From contig NZ_JAASQN010000005.1 in NCBI RefSeq assembly GCF_011762125.1, positions 302,484-366,483 of the forward strand: a stretch of 64,000 nt of DNA. Reading direction: 5' to 3'. Positions 18,647-27,315 of this stretch are shown here, one piece after another. The notes under the pieces are model-generated. The model made no database searches. It was not told the origin of the DNA and saw only the letters and a program-made list of their open reading frames with translations. Origin of the DNA: Sphingopyxis panaciterrae (GTDB lineage: Bacteria > Pseudomonadota > Alphaproteobacteria > Sphingomonadales > Sphingomonadaceae). The stretch's first letter is position 1. Each line of letters begins with the position of its first letter. The translations under genes were made by a program, and so were the position numbers.

Positions 18647-18734
18647 CGTGCTCCCGCGAAGGCGGGAGCCCATCACCGATCGGTGCGATTTTGAAACGGC
18701 GGGAGATGGGTCCCCGCCTGCGCGGGGGCACACG
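18647..18734. repeat. Paired palindromic repeat between convergent M19 peptidase and pheT
   Basis: The arms CGTGCTCCCGCGAAGGCGGGAG and TCCCCGCCTGCGCGGGGGCAC are inverted, with GCCCATC and GATGGGT forming an inner pair. The left hairpin has CTCCCGC/GCGGGAG pairing, another compensated variant of family A. Confidence 0.85.
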
Positions 18735-18763
18735 CAGTTAGGGTCGCGCATGGAAGAGGCCGC

Positions 18764-21160
18764 TTACCCCCGCAGCACCGCCCCCAGCTTCGCCGCCGCC
18801 GCGACCACCTTGTCGGCGATCGCCTTCAGATCGGCATCGGCAAAGCTTTTTTCCAGCGGCTGCAATTCGACCTCGATCGCCAGGCTGACCTGACCTTCGG
18901 GCACGCCCTGACCCGCGAAGCGGTCGAACAGCCGGGCGCCGGTGATGCTCGCCTTGTCGGCGCTGCGGATTGTGCGCACCAGATCGGCGGCGGCCAGCGT
19001 TTCGGGAGCGAGGAAGGCGAAGTCGCGGCGGACCGATTGCAGCGCGGGCGGGGTGAAGGCCGTGCGTGCCGGGCCGCTGGCGCGTTTCGCGGGGATGGCG
19101 TCGAGAAAGATCTGCACCGCCATAACGGGGCCGTCGACGTCGAAGATACGCGTCAGCGAGGGGTGGAGGGCGCCAAATTCGGCGAGCACCGCCTTGGGAC
19201 CGAGGCGCAGCGTCGCCGACTGGCCGGGATGCCAGATGGGGCCGTCGGCAACAGCGTCCATCACCTGCAGCCGTTCGGCGGGGGCGCCCGCGGCTTCGAG
19301 CAGCGCGAGCGCCGCCGCCTTGGCGTCGAACGCATCGAAGGGCGCGGTCTTGCCCGCCTGCCAGTCGCGCGCGCGCTTGTCGCCCGCCATCAGCAGGGCG
19401 AGCGTCGGATGCTCGGCATCGGCGAGATAGCGGCGGCCGATTTCGAACAGACGGATGCTGCCCGCGCCGCGATGCTGGTTGCGCTGCGCCGCGGCGAGCA
19501 GGCCGGGAAGGAGCGAGGGCCGCATGACCTTCAGATCCTCGCTGATCGGATTGGCCAGCGTCCACACGCCGCCCCCGAAGGGTGCGGCTTCGCGCTCGCT
19601 GACGAACGACCAGGTCACCGCTTCGTGGAAGCCCGACGCGGCCGCGGCGCGGCGCAGGCGGCGTTCGAGGAGCTGGTCGGGCGTCGCGGTGGGTTTGGCG
19701 ACCCCGTCAATACGCGGCAGCGGGGTCGAGGGGATGGCGTCGAAGCCGTGGATGCGGGTGACTTCCTCGACCACATCGGCGGGGCCGTCCATGTCGCGGC
19801 GCCAGCTCGGCACCGCGATCTGCCAATGCGCGCCCTGTTCGATCACGCCGAAGCCGAGCGCGGCGAGAATGTCGCGCTGGCGGCCGGGGGCGATCGCGAT
19901 GCCGCCGAGCGTTTCGGCGCGCGCCGGATCATAGTCGATATGGTGCGTCGCGACGGGCGGGGTTCCGGCGCGCGTGATCGCCGAGGGAGTGCCGCCGCAG
20001 GTCGCGAGGACATGGCCGGTCACGATCGCGGTCGCATCGTCGAGGAAGGCGGGGTCGACGCCGCGTTCGAAGCGGCTGCGCGCGTCGCTGGTCAGGGCGA
20101 GCGCCTGACCCGTCAGCGCGATGCGTTCGGGGGTGAAATAGGCGATTTCGACCAGCACGTCGGTCGTCGTCTCGCTGCACCCGCTATGTTCGCCGCCCAT
20201 GATGCCGGCGATGTCGTGGACGCCGCTGTCGTCGGCGATGACGGTCATCGTGTCGCTGAGCCTATATTCCTTGCCGTTGAGCGCGGTGACGGTCTCGCCG
20301 TCCGCCGCGCGCCGCGCGACGAGCGCGCCGGTCAGCCTGGCGCGGTCATAGATATGGCTCGGGCGGCCGAGGTCGAACATCACGTAATTGCTGATGTCGA
20401 CGAGCGCCGAGATCGAGCGCTGGCCGACCGCTTCGAGGCGGCGGCGCATCCATTCGGGCGCGGTGCCGTTGGCGACGCCGCTGATCGTGCGGCCGTAGAA
20501 AGCGGGGCAACCCTCGCTGTCCTGTGTCGCGATGGCGGTCGCGGGGGCGCCTTCGCCAGCGATCGTCGGGACGTCGAGCGGTTTCAGCGTACCGAGCCCG
20601 GCGGCGGCAAGGTCGCGCGCGATCCCGCGCACACCCATGCAATCCTGCCGGTTCGGGGTGATGGAAATATCGACCACCGGGTCGTTCGCGCCGGCATAGT
20701 CGGCGAAAGGCGTGCCGACGGGGGCGTCGGCGGGCAGTTCGATGATCCCGTCATGGTCGTCGCCAAGCTCGAGCTCGCGCGTCGAACACATCATGCCGTT
20801 CGATTCGACGCCGCGTACCGCCGCGACCTTCAGTTCCATGCCGTTCGCCGGCACGACCGCGCCGGGCAGGCCGAGCACGCCGACCAAGCCGGCGCGCGCG
20901 TTGGGGGCGCCGCAGACGACGGTGAGCGGCGCGCCGGCGTTGATTTCTGGGCCGGCCTCGACGGTGAGCACCTGCAGCTTGTCGGCCTGCGGATGTTTCT
21001 CGGCGGTGAGCACGCGCGCGACGCGGAAACCGGCGAGTTTCTCGGCCGGATTCTCGACGCCTTCGACTTCATGGCCGATGCGATTGAGGGTGGCGACGAC
21101 ATCGGCGACGGTGAAGTCGCCAGCCAGATGTTCGCGGAGCCAGTCGAGGGTGATCTTCAT
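18764..21160 (-). CDS. pheT: Phenylalanine-tRNA ligase beta subunit
   Basis: Beta subunit of the alpha2-beta2 PheRS. The 798-residue protein has an N-terminal tRNA-binding (EMAP-like) domain at about 40-150, the B3/B4 editing region, B5, a catalytic-like core and a C-terminal anticodon-binding FDX-ACB domain ([18 protein letters not shown] to the end). The start [12 protein letters not shown] at 21160 overlaps the pheS stop by ATGA. A longer in-frame reading to 21340 is only pheS antiphase sequence. Confidence 0.97.
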   Translation of the reverse strand: MKITLDWLREHLAGDFTVADVVATLNRIGHEVEGVENPAEKLAGFRVARVLTAEKHPQADKLQVLTVEAGPEINAGAPLTVVCGAPNARAGLVGVLGLPGAVVPANGMELKVAAVRGVESNGMMCSTRELELGDDHDGIIELPADAPVGTPFADYAGANDPVVDISITPNRQDCMGVRGIARDLAAAGLGTLKPLDVPTIAGEGAPATAIATQDSEGCPAFYGRTISGVANGTAPEWMRRRLEAVGQRSISALVDISNYVMFDLGRPSHIYDRARLTGALVARRAADGETVTALNGKEYRLSDTMTVIADDSGVHDIAGIMGGEHSGCSETTTDVLVEIAYFTPERIALTGQALALTSDARSRFERGVDPAFLDDATAIVTGHVLATCGGTPSAITRAGTPPVATHHIDYDPARAETLGGIAIAPGRQRDILAALGFGVIEQGAHWQIAVPSWRRDMDGPADVVEEVTRIHGFDAIPSTPLPRIDGVAKPTATPDQLLERRLRRAAAASGFHEAVTWSFVSEREAAPFGGGVWTLANPISEDLKVMRPSLLPGLLAAAQRNQHRGAGSIRLFEIGRRYLADAEHPTLALLMAGDKRARDWQAGKTAPFDAFDAKAAALALLEAAGAPAERLQVMDAVADGPIWHPGQSATLRLGPKAVLAEFGALHPSLTRIFDVDGPVMAVQIFLDAIPAKRASGPARTAFTPPALQSVRRDFAFLAPETLAAADLVRTIRSADKASITGARLFDRFAGQGVPEGQVSLAIEVELQPLEKSFADADLKAIADKVVAAAAKLGAVLRG

Positions 21161-22251
21161 GCCGAAATCCCACCGCTGAGCGTCGGGACCGACAGCGCGT
21201 TGAAACCATAATGGGCGAGCCACCTGAGGTCGCCGTCGAAGAAGGCGCGCAGGTCGTCCATGCCATATTTCAGCATCGCGAGCCGGTCGACGCCGACGCC
21301 GAAGGCGAAGCCTTGCCATTCGTTCGGATCGAGCCCGCAATTGGCGATCACGCGCGCGTTGACCATGCCGCTGCCGAGGAGTTCCATCCAGGCATGGCCT
21401 TCGGTGTCGCCATGGCCGCCGACGATGCGGCGGCCCTTTTCCTGTTTATAACCGACATCGACCTCGGCCGAGGGTTCGGTGAAGGGGAAATAGCTGGGGC
21501 GCAGCCGCAATACGATGTCGTCGCGTTCGAAATAGGCCTTGAGGAAGGTTTCGAGCGTCCACTTCAGATGACCCATATGGATGCCGCGGTCGATGACGAG
21601 GCCTTCGATCTGATGGAACATCGGGGTGTGCGTCGCGTCGCTGTCGCTGCGATAGACGCGCCCCGGCGCGATGATGCGGATCGGCGGTTCCTGCGCCATC
21701 ATGGTGCGGATCTGCACCGGCGAGGTGTGGGTGCGCAGCAGCATCGCGCGGCCTTCTTCGTCCTGGTCGGGGAAATAGAAGGTGTCGTGCATCGCGCGCG
21801 CGGGGTGCGTTTCGGGGATGTTGAGCGCGGTGAAATTGCGCCAGTCGTCCTCGATCTCCGGGCCCGTCGCGACGGCAAAGCCCATGTCGGCGAAGATTTC
21901 GGCGAGTTCGTCCATGACCTGGCTGACCGGGTGGATGCTGCCCTGCGGCGCGGCGTCGGCGGGCAGCGTCATGTCGAGGCGCTCGCTGGCGAGCTTGGCT
22001 TCGAGCACCGCAGCGTCGAGCCTGTCCTTGCGCGCCGCGATCGCGGCGGTCACCGCTTCGCGCAAGCCGTGGATCTGCGGGCCCTGCGCCTGACGTTCCT
22101 CCGGCGTCATGCCGCCGAGTGTTTTCAAGAGCGCGGTGATGGTTCCGGCCTTGCCCAGCGCCGCGACGCGCAGCGCCTCGAGCGCGTCGGGATCGGCCGC
22201 TGCCGAAATCTCGCCCACCAGCCGGGCTTGCATGGCCTCAATATCGCTCAT
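21157..22251 (-). CDS. pheS: Phenylalanine-tRNA ligase alpha subunit
   Basis: Catalytic subunit of PheRS, 364 residues, class II synthetase. Motifs include [19 protein letters not shown], motif 2 ([20 protein letters not shown]) and motif 3 ([22 protein letters not shown]). The N-terminus forms the tRNA-binding coiled coil. ATG 22251 and ATG 22257 are both possible starts. 22251 is better spaced from the AGGA upstream. It is translationally coupled to pheT. Confidence 0.96.
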   Translation of the reverse strand: MSDIEAMQARLVGEISAAADPDALEALRVAALGKAGTITALLKTLGGMTPEERQAQGPQIHGLREAVTAAIAARKDRLDAAVLEAKLASERLDMTLPADAAPQGSIHPVSQVMDELAEIFADMGFAVATGPEIEDDWRNFTALNIPETHPARAMHDTFYFPDQDEEGRAMLLRTHTSPVQIRTMMAQEPPIRIIAPGRVYRSDSDATHTPMFHQIEGLVIDRGIHMGHLKWTLETFLKAYFERDDIVLRLRPSYFPFTEPSAEVDVGYKQEKGRRIVGGHGDTEGHAWMELLGSGMVNARVIANCGLDPNEWQGFAFGVGVDRLAMLKYGMDDLRAFFDGDLRWLAHYGFNALSVPTLSGGISA

Positions 22252-22400
22252 CGTCATTCGTCCTGTTCCGGCGCACATGTCGCCGCCGGCCTGTCTGTTC
22301 GGTTGCTTTACGGATCGGGCGGCTGCCCGCGCGTCGCCAAGCCTGCCGCTTGCACCGAACCCGCGGCGCGGGTCAAGCCTTCAGGCGGCGGGACCCCGCT

Positions 22401-23261
22401 TCATACCGGCTTGTGCAGCCCTTGAACGGCCGCTCCGGCGGCGGCGGCGCGGGCGAAGGCGGCGGCGCCGAGGATCGGTTTGGGCCGCGCCGCATAATCG
22501 CGCGGGCTCATCCCCATGAACCGGCGAAAATCGCGGGTGAATTGCGCCTGGTCGTAATATTGGTGATCGAGCGTATCGATCCACGCCATCGAAGGGTCGA
22601 GCATGAAGCGGCCGAGCGAGCGCAGGAAGCGCTGGCGGCGGAGCAGCAATTTGGGTGGAAAGCCGAAGGCGCGGCGGCTCAGCCGCTCGACCGAGCGTTC
22701 GGACAGCGCCAGTTTTGCGGCCAGATCGGCGACGCTGTTGAGGTCGTCGTCGACGAGCGCGCGGTGTGCCGCGAGAATCGCCGGATCGTCGCGCGGCGCC
22801 CCGGCGAGCAGGCCGATCAGATGGGCGTCGATCATCGCGGCGGCGGCGTCGATATCGTTCGCGCGGCGCAGTTTTTCCGCCAGGGGGGCAAAGCCGGCGA
22901 AGGCCGGATGGCTGCCGCCGTCGCAAAAGCGGTCGGCGAGCTCTTCGGCCGGAAGCGCGAAATATTTGGCCCAGCCGGCGGGCAGGATGCCGATACCCCA
23001 GGTGCGCATATTGCCCGCGGAAAAATAGCTGGCCTGGCTGGTCGGCCCGGTCGCGACGAACGACGGGACCGCGGTGATCGGGCCGCCGCCGATGCTCGCC
23101 AGCGGGGCGTCGCCGTCGATAAAGCGCATGTTCGCCCATTCGGGATGCAGATAATCCTCGACCCGCGTACCGGGCGGCACCGCGATCTCGGTCAGATAGA
23201 TGGTGCTGACATAGGGCTGCAGCGCCGCCGACAGCGGAAAGAAACGCGTCATGATCTGCAT
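22401..23261 (-). CDS. AraC-family transcriptional regulator
   Basis: A 286-residue protein. The N-terminal about 150 residues look like a cupin/effector-type domain (HPEWANMRFI, GPTSQASYF). The C-terminal about 100 residues carry an AraC HTH pair (LAAKLALSERSVERLSRRAFGFPPKLLLRRQRF, then FTRDFRRFMGMSPRDYA). The inducer and targets are unknown. It lies 149 bp upstream of pheS on the same strand but is probably a separate unit. A second ATG at 23252 is possible. Confidence 0.88.
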   Translation of the reverse strand: MQIMTRFFPLSAALQPYVSTIYLTEIAVPPGTRVEDYLHPEWANMRFIDGDAPLASIGGGPITAVPSFVATGPTSQASYFSAGNMRTWGIGILPAGWAKYFALPAEELADRFCDGGSHPAFAGFAPLAEKLRRANDIDAAAAMIDAHLIGLLAGAPRDDPAILAAHRALVDDDLNSVADLAAKLALSERSVERLSRRAFGFPPKLLLRRQRFLRSLGRFMLDPSMAWIDTLDHQYYDQAQFTRDFRRFMGMSPRDYAARPKPILGAAAFARAAAAGAAVQGLHKPV

Positions 23262-23530
23262 GCCGGCCCCCTTCCGTCTGCAATGACGTCATGACCTTTG
23301 CGGTCGGCGGCGACAAAAAACAATAACCTAAGCCAGTTTTGTGTCGGGTTTGTACAATTTTTCCCTGATTTGGGGCGGCATATGTCGCGACAGGAAATCT
23401 TCCGCCGGCCGTAAGCTTTCTGCGACCCACGGCGAACCGGTTCGGAGGGAGGGGGGCGATGCTTGCATCGTCGGAACGGCGCGGGGCCCTGGCCTTCGCG
23501 CCGTTCCTGTTTTTGCGGAGTGGGCGGTAT

Positions 23531-23643
23531 GGCGGCTTTGGGGTGGGGACGTTCTCAATGTTTGTCATTCCCGCGAAAGCGGAACCCAGAGCGTGCGTTA
23601 GCTGGCCCATCCCTGGATTCCCGCTTTCGCGGGAATGACAAAG
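23531..23643. repeat. Composite repeat: GGCTTTGGGGTGGGGA block plus GTCATTCCCGC hairpin pair
   Basis: The block GGCGGCTTTGGGGTGGGGAC (23531-23550) precedes arms TTTGTCATTCCCGCGAAAGCGG (23561) and CCGCTTTCGCGGGAATGACAAA (ending 23643). The right arm hairpin is ATTCCCGC-TTTC-GCGGGAAT. The left one is imperfect. Confidence 0.85.
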
Positions 23644-23684
23644 ATAGTGGCAACGTCAGACCTTGGCCGTTTGCTCGCTCCCTT

Positions 23685-23777
23685 CGTCATCCCGGGCTTG
23701 ACCCGGGATCCCGCTTTCTTTGGGGCACCAGCAGTTTTCGAGGTCAAGCGGGACCCCGGATCAAGTCCGGGGTGACG
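23685..23777. repeat. Paired palindromic repeat (family B)
   Basis: The left arm CGTCATCCCGGGCTTGACCCGGGAT and right arm ACCCCGGATCAAGTCCGGGGTGACG each fold on themselves. GCGGGA... and ...TCCCGC pair in the centre around AGCAGTTTTCGAGGTCAA. Further copies lie at 31813, 36676, 40551, 48601 and 54836. Confidence 0.9.
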
Positions 23778-23828
23778 GTAATGGGAACGACAGGAACCGG
23801 CCGTCAGCAGACCTTTCCTGCCCCAACG

Positions 23829-23858
23829 AAAAAGGGCGGCCCCGCCGGGACCGCCCTT
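23829..23858 (-). terminator. Rho-independent terminator of rpmI-rplT
   Basis: Read on the minus strand, AAGGGCGGTCCCGGCGGGGCCGCCCTTTTTC forms an AAGGGCGG(T/C)CCC stem followed by five T residues. It starts 27 bp after the rplT stop. Confidence 0.85.
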
Positions 23859-23884
23859 GTTTCTTTTCGCTTGGCTGAAAAGCG

Positions 23885-24250
23885 TCAGGCTGCCTTGGGC
23901 AGCGCCGCCTTTGCCTGCGCGATGATCGTGGTGAACACGCCACCTTCGTTCATCGCAAGGTCGGCCATGACCTTGCGGTCGAGTTCGATCCCGGCCAGCT
24001 TCACGCCGTGCATGAACTGCGAATAGGTGAGGCCTTCGGCGCGAACCGCGGCGTTGATGCGCTGGATCCACAGGCCGCGGAAGCTGCGCTTCTTAACCTT
24101 GCGGTCGCGATAGGCGTATTGGCCGGCCTTTTCGACCGCCTGCTTGGCGACGCGGATGGTATTCTTGCGACGGCCATAATAGCCCTTCGCCTGTTCCAAT
24201 ACGCGTTTGTGCTTGGCGCGCGTGGTGACGCCGCGTTTGATGCGTGACAT
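23885..24250 (-). CDS. rplT: Ribosomal protein bL20
   Basis: Large-subunit assembly protein bL20, 121 residues, with [54 protein letters not shown] and [11 protein letters not shown]. In several bacteria L20 represses its own operon through the rpmI leader. It lies 13 bp after rpmI. infC is not upstream here. Confidence 0.98.
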   Translation of the reverse strand: MSRIKRGVTTRAKHKRVLEQAKGYYGRRKNTIRVAKQAVEKAGQYAYRDRKVKKRSFRGLWIQRINAAVRAEGLTYSQFMHGVKLAGIELDRKVMADLAMNEGGVFTTIIAQAKAALPKAA

Positions 24251-24263
24251 ACTCTAGCGCTCC

Positions 24264-24467
24264 TTACTTCAGGCCATAGGGCGCCCAGAGGCGCACATGG
24301 GCCGCGTCCGAATCGCTGAGCACGCTGGTGCCGCGGTTGGTGCGGATATATTTCGAATTGTGGCTGATCAGGCGGTGACGCTTGCCGGCGACGCCGTGCT
24401 TCACCTTGCCCGAGGCGGTGAATTTGAAGCGTTTCTTCACACCGCTCTTGGTCTTCATCTTGGGCAT
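24264..24467 (-). CDS. rpmI: Ribosomal protein bL35
   Basis: Large-subunit protein bL35, 67 residues, beginning [25 protein letters not shown]. The upstream GGAG(A) is a normal ribosome site. It is first in a two-gene unit with rplT and has a long perfect inverted repeat beginning about 26 bp upstream of its start. Confidence 0.97.
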   Translation of the reverse strand: MPKMKTKSGVKKRFKFTASGKVKHGVAGKRHRLISHNSKYIRTNRGTSVLSDSDAAHVRLWAPYGLK

Positions 24468-24492
24468 TTTGGTCTCCTATCATGTTGAGATC

Positions 24493-24573
24493 CGGCACCG
24501 GCCCTCTCCCCCACCCGGCCACCCGGTGATGCTACCCTATTGGGTGGCCGGGTGGGGGAGAGGGCCGGTGCCG
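24493..24573. repeat. Perfect 32-bp inverted repeat in the rpmI leader
   Basis: The arms at 24493-24524 and 24542-24573 (beginning CGGCACCGGCCCTCTCCCCC and its exact complement) are separated by 17 bp. In RNA this is an extremely stable GC-rich hairpin. It is different in sequence from families A and B. It could terminate the upstream GFA transcript, be part of the rpmI leader, or be another dispersed repeat. Confidence 0.9.
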
Positions 24574-24682
24574 CTCCGAATCCAGAGTCCGTTTGGTGTC
24601 GGCCTGGCAGCCCTTTCAGCCAGCCGACACAATCGGAAGGCGCGCGCCTAGACGGATTCGCGCCGGAATGCAAGTGGCGGGG

Positions 24683-25033
24683 CTAACGACTCGCCCCGTC
24701 GACCTTCTGGATCGTCAGCGCATCGAGGTCGGCTTCGGGAACGCAGCGCAGGTTCACTGCGGCCATCTTCGACCCGTCGGGCGCGGTGCCGATCGAAAAG
24801 CTCTGGCAGCCGCAGCCGGTGCAGAATTGGTGGTCGATATTATGCTTGTTGAATGTGTACGACTTGAGCTGGTCGGCGCCGCTTTCCAGCCGGAACCGGT
24901 CGATCGGAACAAAGGTCAGGAGGAAGCCCTTGCGGCGGCAGTGCGAGCAGTTGCAGCTCATTGCCGTATCCGGGATGTCGCCTTCGACCGTGTAGCTTAC
25001 CGCGCCGCAGTGACAGCTGCCTTCAAATGCCAT
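24683..25033 (-). CDS. GFA-family (glutathione-dependent formaldehyde-activating-like) zinc protein
   Basis: A 116-residue Mss4-like fold protein. All the cysteine motifs of the family are present: CHCG near the N-terminus, CNCSHC and CTGCGC. Most family members have no proven substrate, and a glutathione-dependent formaldehyde function is not established for them. Start ATG 25033 overlaps the end of the DUF2809 gene by 11 bp, so the two are coupled. Confidence 0.85.
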   Translation of the reverse strand: MAFEGSCHCGAVSYTVEGDIPDTAMSCNCSHCRRKGFLLTFVPIDRFRLESGADQLKSYTFNKHNIDHQFCTGCGCQSFSIGTAPDGSKMAAVNLRCVPEADLDALTIQKVDGASR

Positions 25034-25436
25034 GTTTCTTCTCCCTTGATCGGGCGGCCATGGGCTTGCGTCCATATTCGGCCAGCACCGCGATGACCGC
25101 TCCCGCCGCATAGCAGAAGAGATCCGCGATGCTGAAGGAGGTTCCGAATAGCACCCGGGCGAACCGGTTGCCCGACAGGCCGAGCAGGCCTAGCAGGTCG
25201 ATCGCCTGGCCGATCTCGACCGCGACCCCGACTATCAAAGCGGCGAGCGCCGCGGGGACGTGGCGCAGCGTCGAGACGGCGCGCAACCCCAGATAGACGA
25301 GGATCACCGCGAGGATATCGCCGACATAGGGCCGGATGACAGCGTCCCGGACCCACAAGGCGATCGCGACCTCGATCAGGAAGACGAGGATTGCGGCGAG
25401 TGCATAGCCGGGGCGCCATGCGGGGCGGATGGGCAC
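25023..25436 (-). CDS. DUF2809-like small membrane protein
   Basis: A 137-residue protein with four or so hydrophobic segments (YALAAILVFLIEVAIALWV, VGDILAVILVYLGLRAV, VPAALAALIVGVAVEIGQAI, ADLFCYAAGAVIAVLAEYG). It resembles the DUF2809 family, related in layout to VanZ-type membrane proteins. Function unknown. I place the start at GTG 25436, 10 bp after the hisN stop and preceded by AGGCGG. Upstream in-frame ATGs lie inside hisN. Confidence 0.7.
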   Translation of the reverse strand: MPIRPAWRPGYALAAILVFLIEVAIALWVRDAVIRPYVGDILAVILVYLGLRAVSTLRHVPAALAALIVGVAVEIGQAIDLLGLLGLSGNRFARVLFGTSFSIADLFCYAAGAVIAVLAEYGRKPMAARSREKKHGI

Positions 25437-25446
25437 CGAAAGCCGC

Positions 25447-26235
25447 CTAATCGTGGTGGTGGCAGGCGAGGCCCTCGACGACATCCTCGAGCCGGGCGGG
25501 ATCGCCGAGTGCGATGACATGGCCCGAGCTTTCGGCGTGGAGCGGTTCGCCGTTCCAGTCGCACATCGTCCCGCCCGCACCCTCGACGATCGGGGCGAGC
25601 GCGGCGAAATCGTGGAGCTTCAGCCCCGCCTCGACGACGAAGTCGATATGGCCGCTCGCCAGCAACCCGTAATTATAGCAGTCGCCGCCGAAGACCATGC
25701 GCTTGTGCGAGGTCTTGGCGGCGAGCGCCATGAAATGCTCGCCGTCATGGTCGCTGAAATATTGCGGGCCGGTCGTCGCGAGCACCGCGTCGGCGAGATT
25801 GCGGCAGGCGCGGGTGCGCGCGGGCTGGCCATTGAATAGCGTCGGTTGGCCGAGCGCGCCGACCCAGCGTTCGCCCGCGATCGGCTGGTCGATGATGCCG
25901 AGGATCGGCCAGCCATCCTGGAGCAGGGCGATCAGCGTGCCGAAGATCGGCCGGCCGGCCATGAAGCTGACGGTGCCGTCGATCGGGTCGAGCACCCATT
26001 GGCGCGCCGCGTCGGCGCGCTCGGTGCCATATTCCTCGCCGATGATGCCGTCGCGCGGCGCTTCGGCATCGAGCAGGCGGCGCATCGCGGCCTCGGCGGC
26101 GCGGTCGGCCTCTGTCACCGGCGAAGCGTCGGCCTTGGCTTCATGCGCGTAAGCGGCGCGGAACAGCGGACGGATGACGTCGCCCGCCGCATCGGCGAGG
26201 CGGTGGGCGAGGGCGATGTCGGATTCGAGCGACAT
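25447..26235 (-). CDS. hisN: Inositol monophosphatase family protein, likely histidinol-phosphatase
   Basis: A 262-residue Mg-dependent phosphatase. The metal site is seen in GIIGEEYGTE, WVLDPIDGTVSF and the late KLHDFAALAPIVEGAGG. The pattern DPIDGTxSFMAGRPIFGTLIAL with HDGEH resembles the HisN group of histidinol-phosphatases more than inositol monophosphatases. The substrate is inferred, and an inositol or other phosphatase role remains possible. The start overlaps the prs stop by one base (TGATG). Confidence 0.75.
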   Translation of the reverse strand: MSLESDIALAHRLADAAGDVIRPLFRAAYAHEAKADASPVTEADRAAEAAMRRLLDAEAPRDGIIGEEYGTERADAARQWVLDPIDGTVSFMAGRPIFGTLIALLQDGWPILGIIDQPIAGERWVGALGQPTLFNGQPARTRACRNLADAVLATTGPQYFSDHDGEHFMALAAKTSHKRMVFGGDCYNYGLLASGHIDFVVEAGLKLHDFAALAPIVEGAGGTMCDWNGEPLHAESSGHVIALGDPARLEDVVEGLACHHHD

Positions 26236-27170
26236 CAGTCGAACAGGCTGGAGACGCTCGATTCGTCGGCGATGCGCTTGATCGCCTCGCCGAGCAGCGG
26301 CGCGACGGTGAGGGCGCGGACCTTGCCGCTGTCGTTCACCGCGTCGGTCGGCTGGATCGAATCGGTGATGACCAGTTCGGTGAGTTCGCTGGCGTCGACG
26401 CGCGCGACCGCACCGCCCGACAGCACGCCGTGGGTGCAATAAGCGACGACGCCCTCGGCGCCCGCGGCCTTCAGCGCGGCGGCGGCATTGCAGAGGGTGC
26501 CGGCCGAATCGACGATATCGTCGATCAGGATGCAGAAGCGGCCCTTCACGTCGCCGATGATGTTCATCACTTCGGATTCGCCGGCGCGTTCGCGGCGCTT
26601 GTCGACGATCGCCAGCGGCGCGTTGTCGAGGCGCTTCGCCAGCGCGCGGGCGCGGACGACGCCGCCGACGTCGGGCGACACGACCATCAGATTCTTGTCG
26701 GCAAAGCGCGCCTGGATATCGGCGCTCATCACCGGCGCGGCATAGAGATTGTCGGTCGGGATGTCGAAGAAGCCCTGGATCTGCCCGGCGTGGAGGTCGA
26801 TCGCGAGGACGCGGTCGGCGCCCGAGGTGGTGATGAGGTTGGCGACGAGCTTGGCCGAGATCGGGGTGCGCGGGCCGGGTTTGCGGTCCTGGCGGGCATA
26901 GCCGAAATAGGGGATGACGGCGGTGATGCGCTTCGCCGAAGCGCGGCGCAGCGCGTCGGTGAGGATCAGCAATTCCATCAGATTGTCGTTCGCCGGGAAG
27001 TTCGTCGGCTGGACGATGAAGACGTCCTGGCCGCGGACATTTTCGTGGATTTCGACGAAGACTTCCTCGTCGGCGAAGCGGCGGACGCTGGTGTCGGTGA
27101 GCGGCAGCTCGAGATAGTCCGCGATCGCGCGGGCCAGCGGCAGGTTGCTGTTGCCGGAGATGAGTTTCAT
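26235..27170 (-). CDS. prs: Ribose-phosphate pyrophosphokinase
   Basis: Makes PRPP from ribose 5-phosphate and ATP, feeding histidine, purine and NAD synthesis. The 311-residue protein has [38 protein letters not shown] (ATP site), the [18 protein letters not shown] metal region, [14 protein letters not shown], and the PRPP loop [13 protein letters not shown]. An upstream in-frame ATG at 27245 gives non-conserved residues. It heads the prs-hisN-DUF2809-GFA unit and is divergent from nadE. Confidence 0.97.
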   Translation of the reverse strand: MKLISGNSNLPLARAIADYLELPLTDTSVRRFADEEVFVEIHENVRGQDVFIVQPTNFPANDNLMELLILTDALRRASAKRITAVIPYFGYARQDRKPGPRTPISAKLVANLITTSGADRVLAIDLHAGQIQGFFDIPTDNLYAAPVMSADIQARFADKNLMVVSPDVGGVVRARALAKRLDNAPLAIVDKRRERAGESEVMNIIGDVKGRFCILIDDIVDSAGTLCNAAAALKAAGAEGVVAYCTHGVLSGGAVARVDASELTELVITDSIQPTDAVNDSGKVRALTVAPLLGEAIKRIADESSVSSLFD

Positions 27171-27315
27171 GGGGTGCGAAGCCCTTTCGCGCGGGGTGGG
27201 ATTGCGGGTCCCCTTAGCCAGCGGGGGCGGATAGGGGAAGGCCAATCTTCAGCCAGCCTCGCCGCGATCCATGCTGGTCGTTGCAATCGCCGCCGACCGG
27301 CGTATGGCTCGCGCC

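Larger units (their letters stand above)
23262..23884. other. 623-bp gene-free, repeat-rich region
   Basis: This stretch between the AraC gene and rplT holds three repeat parts (block at 23531, hairpin pair at 23561-23643, hairpin pair at 23685-23777) and the rplT terminator. The promoter of the AraC gene must lie near 23262-23400, where TTTGTACAATTTTTCC is the most AT-rich segment. No coding ORF was seen. Confidence 0.6.

Noticed and set aside
19037..21211. 700-codon plus-strand frame opposite pheT
   Set aside because: Antisense shadow of pheT, which has complete PheRS beta domains.
23531..23777. Clustered palindromes considered as a CRISPR array
   Set aside because: There are only two or three units. 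They differ in sequence, have no regular spacers and no cas genes nearby, and match intergenic REP-like elements elsewhere in the window.
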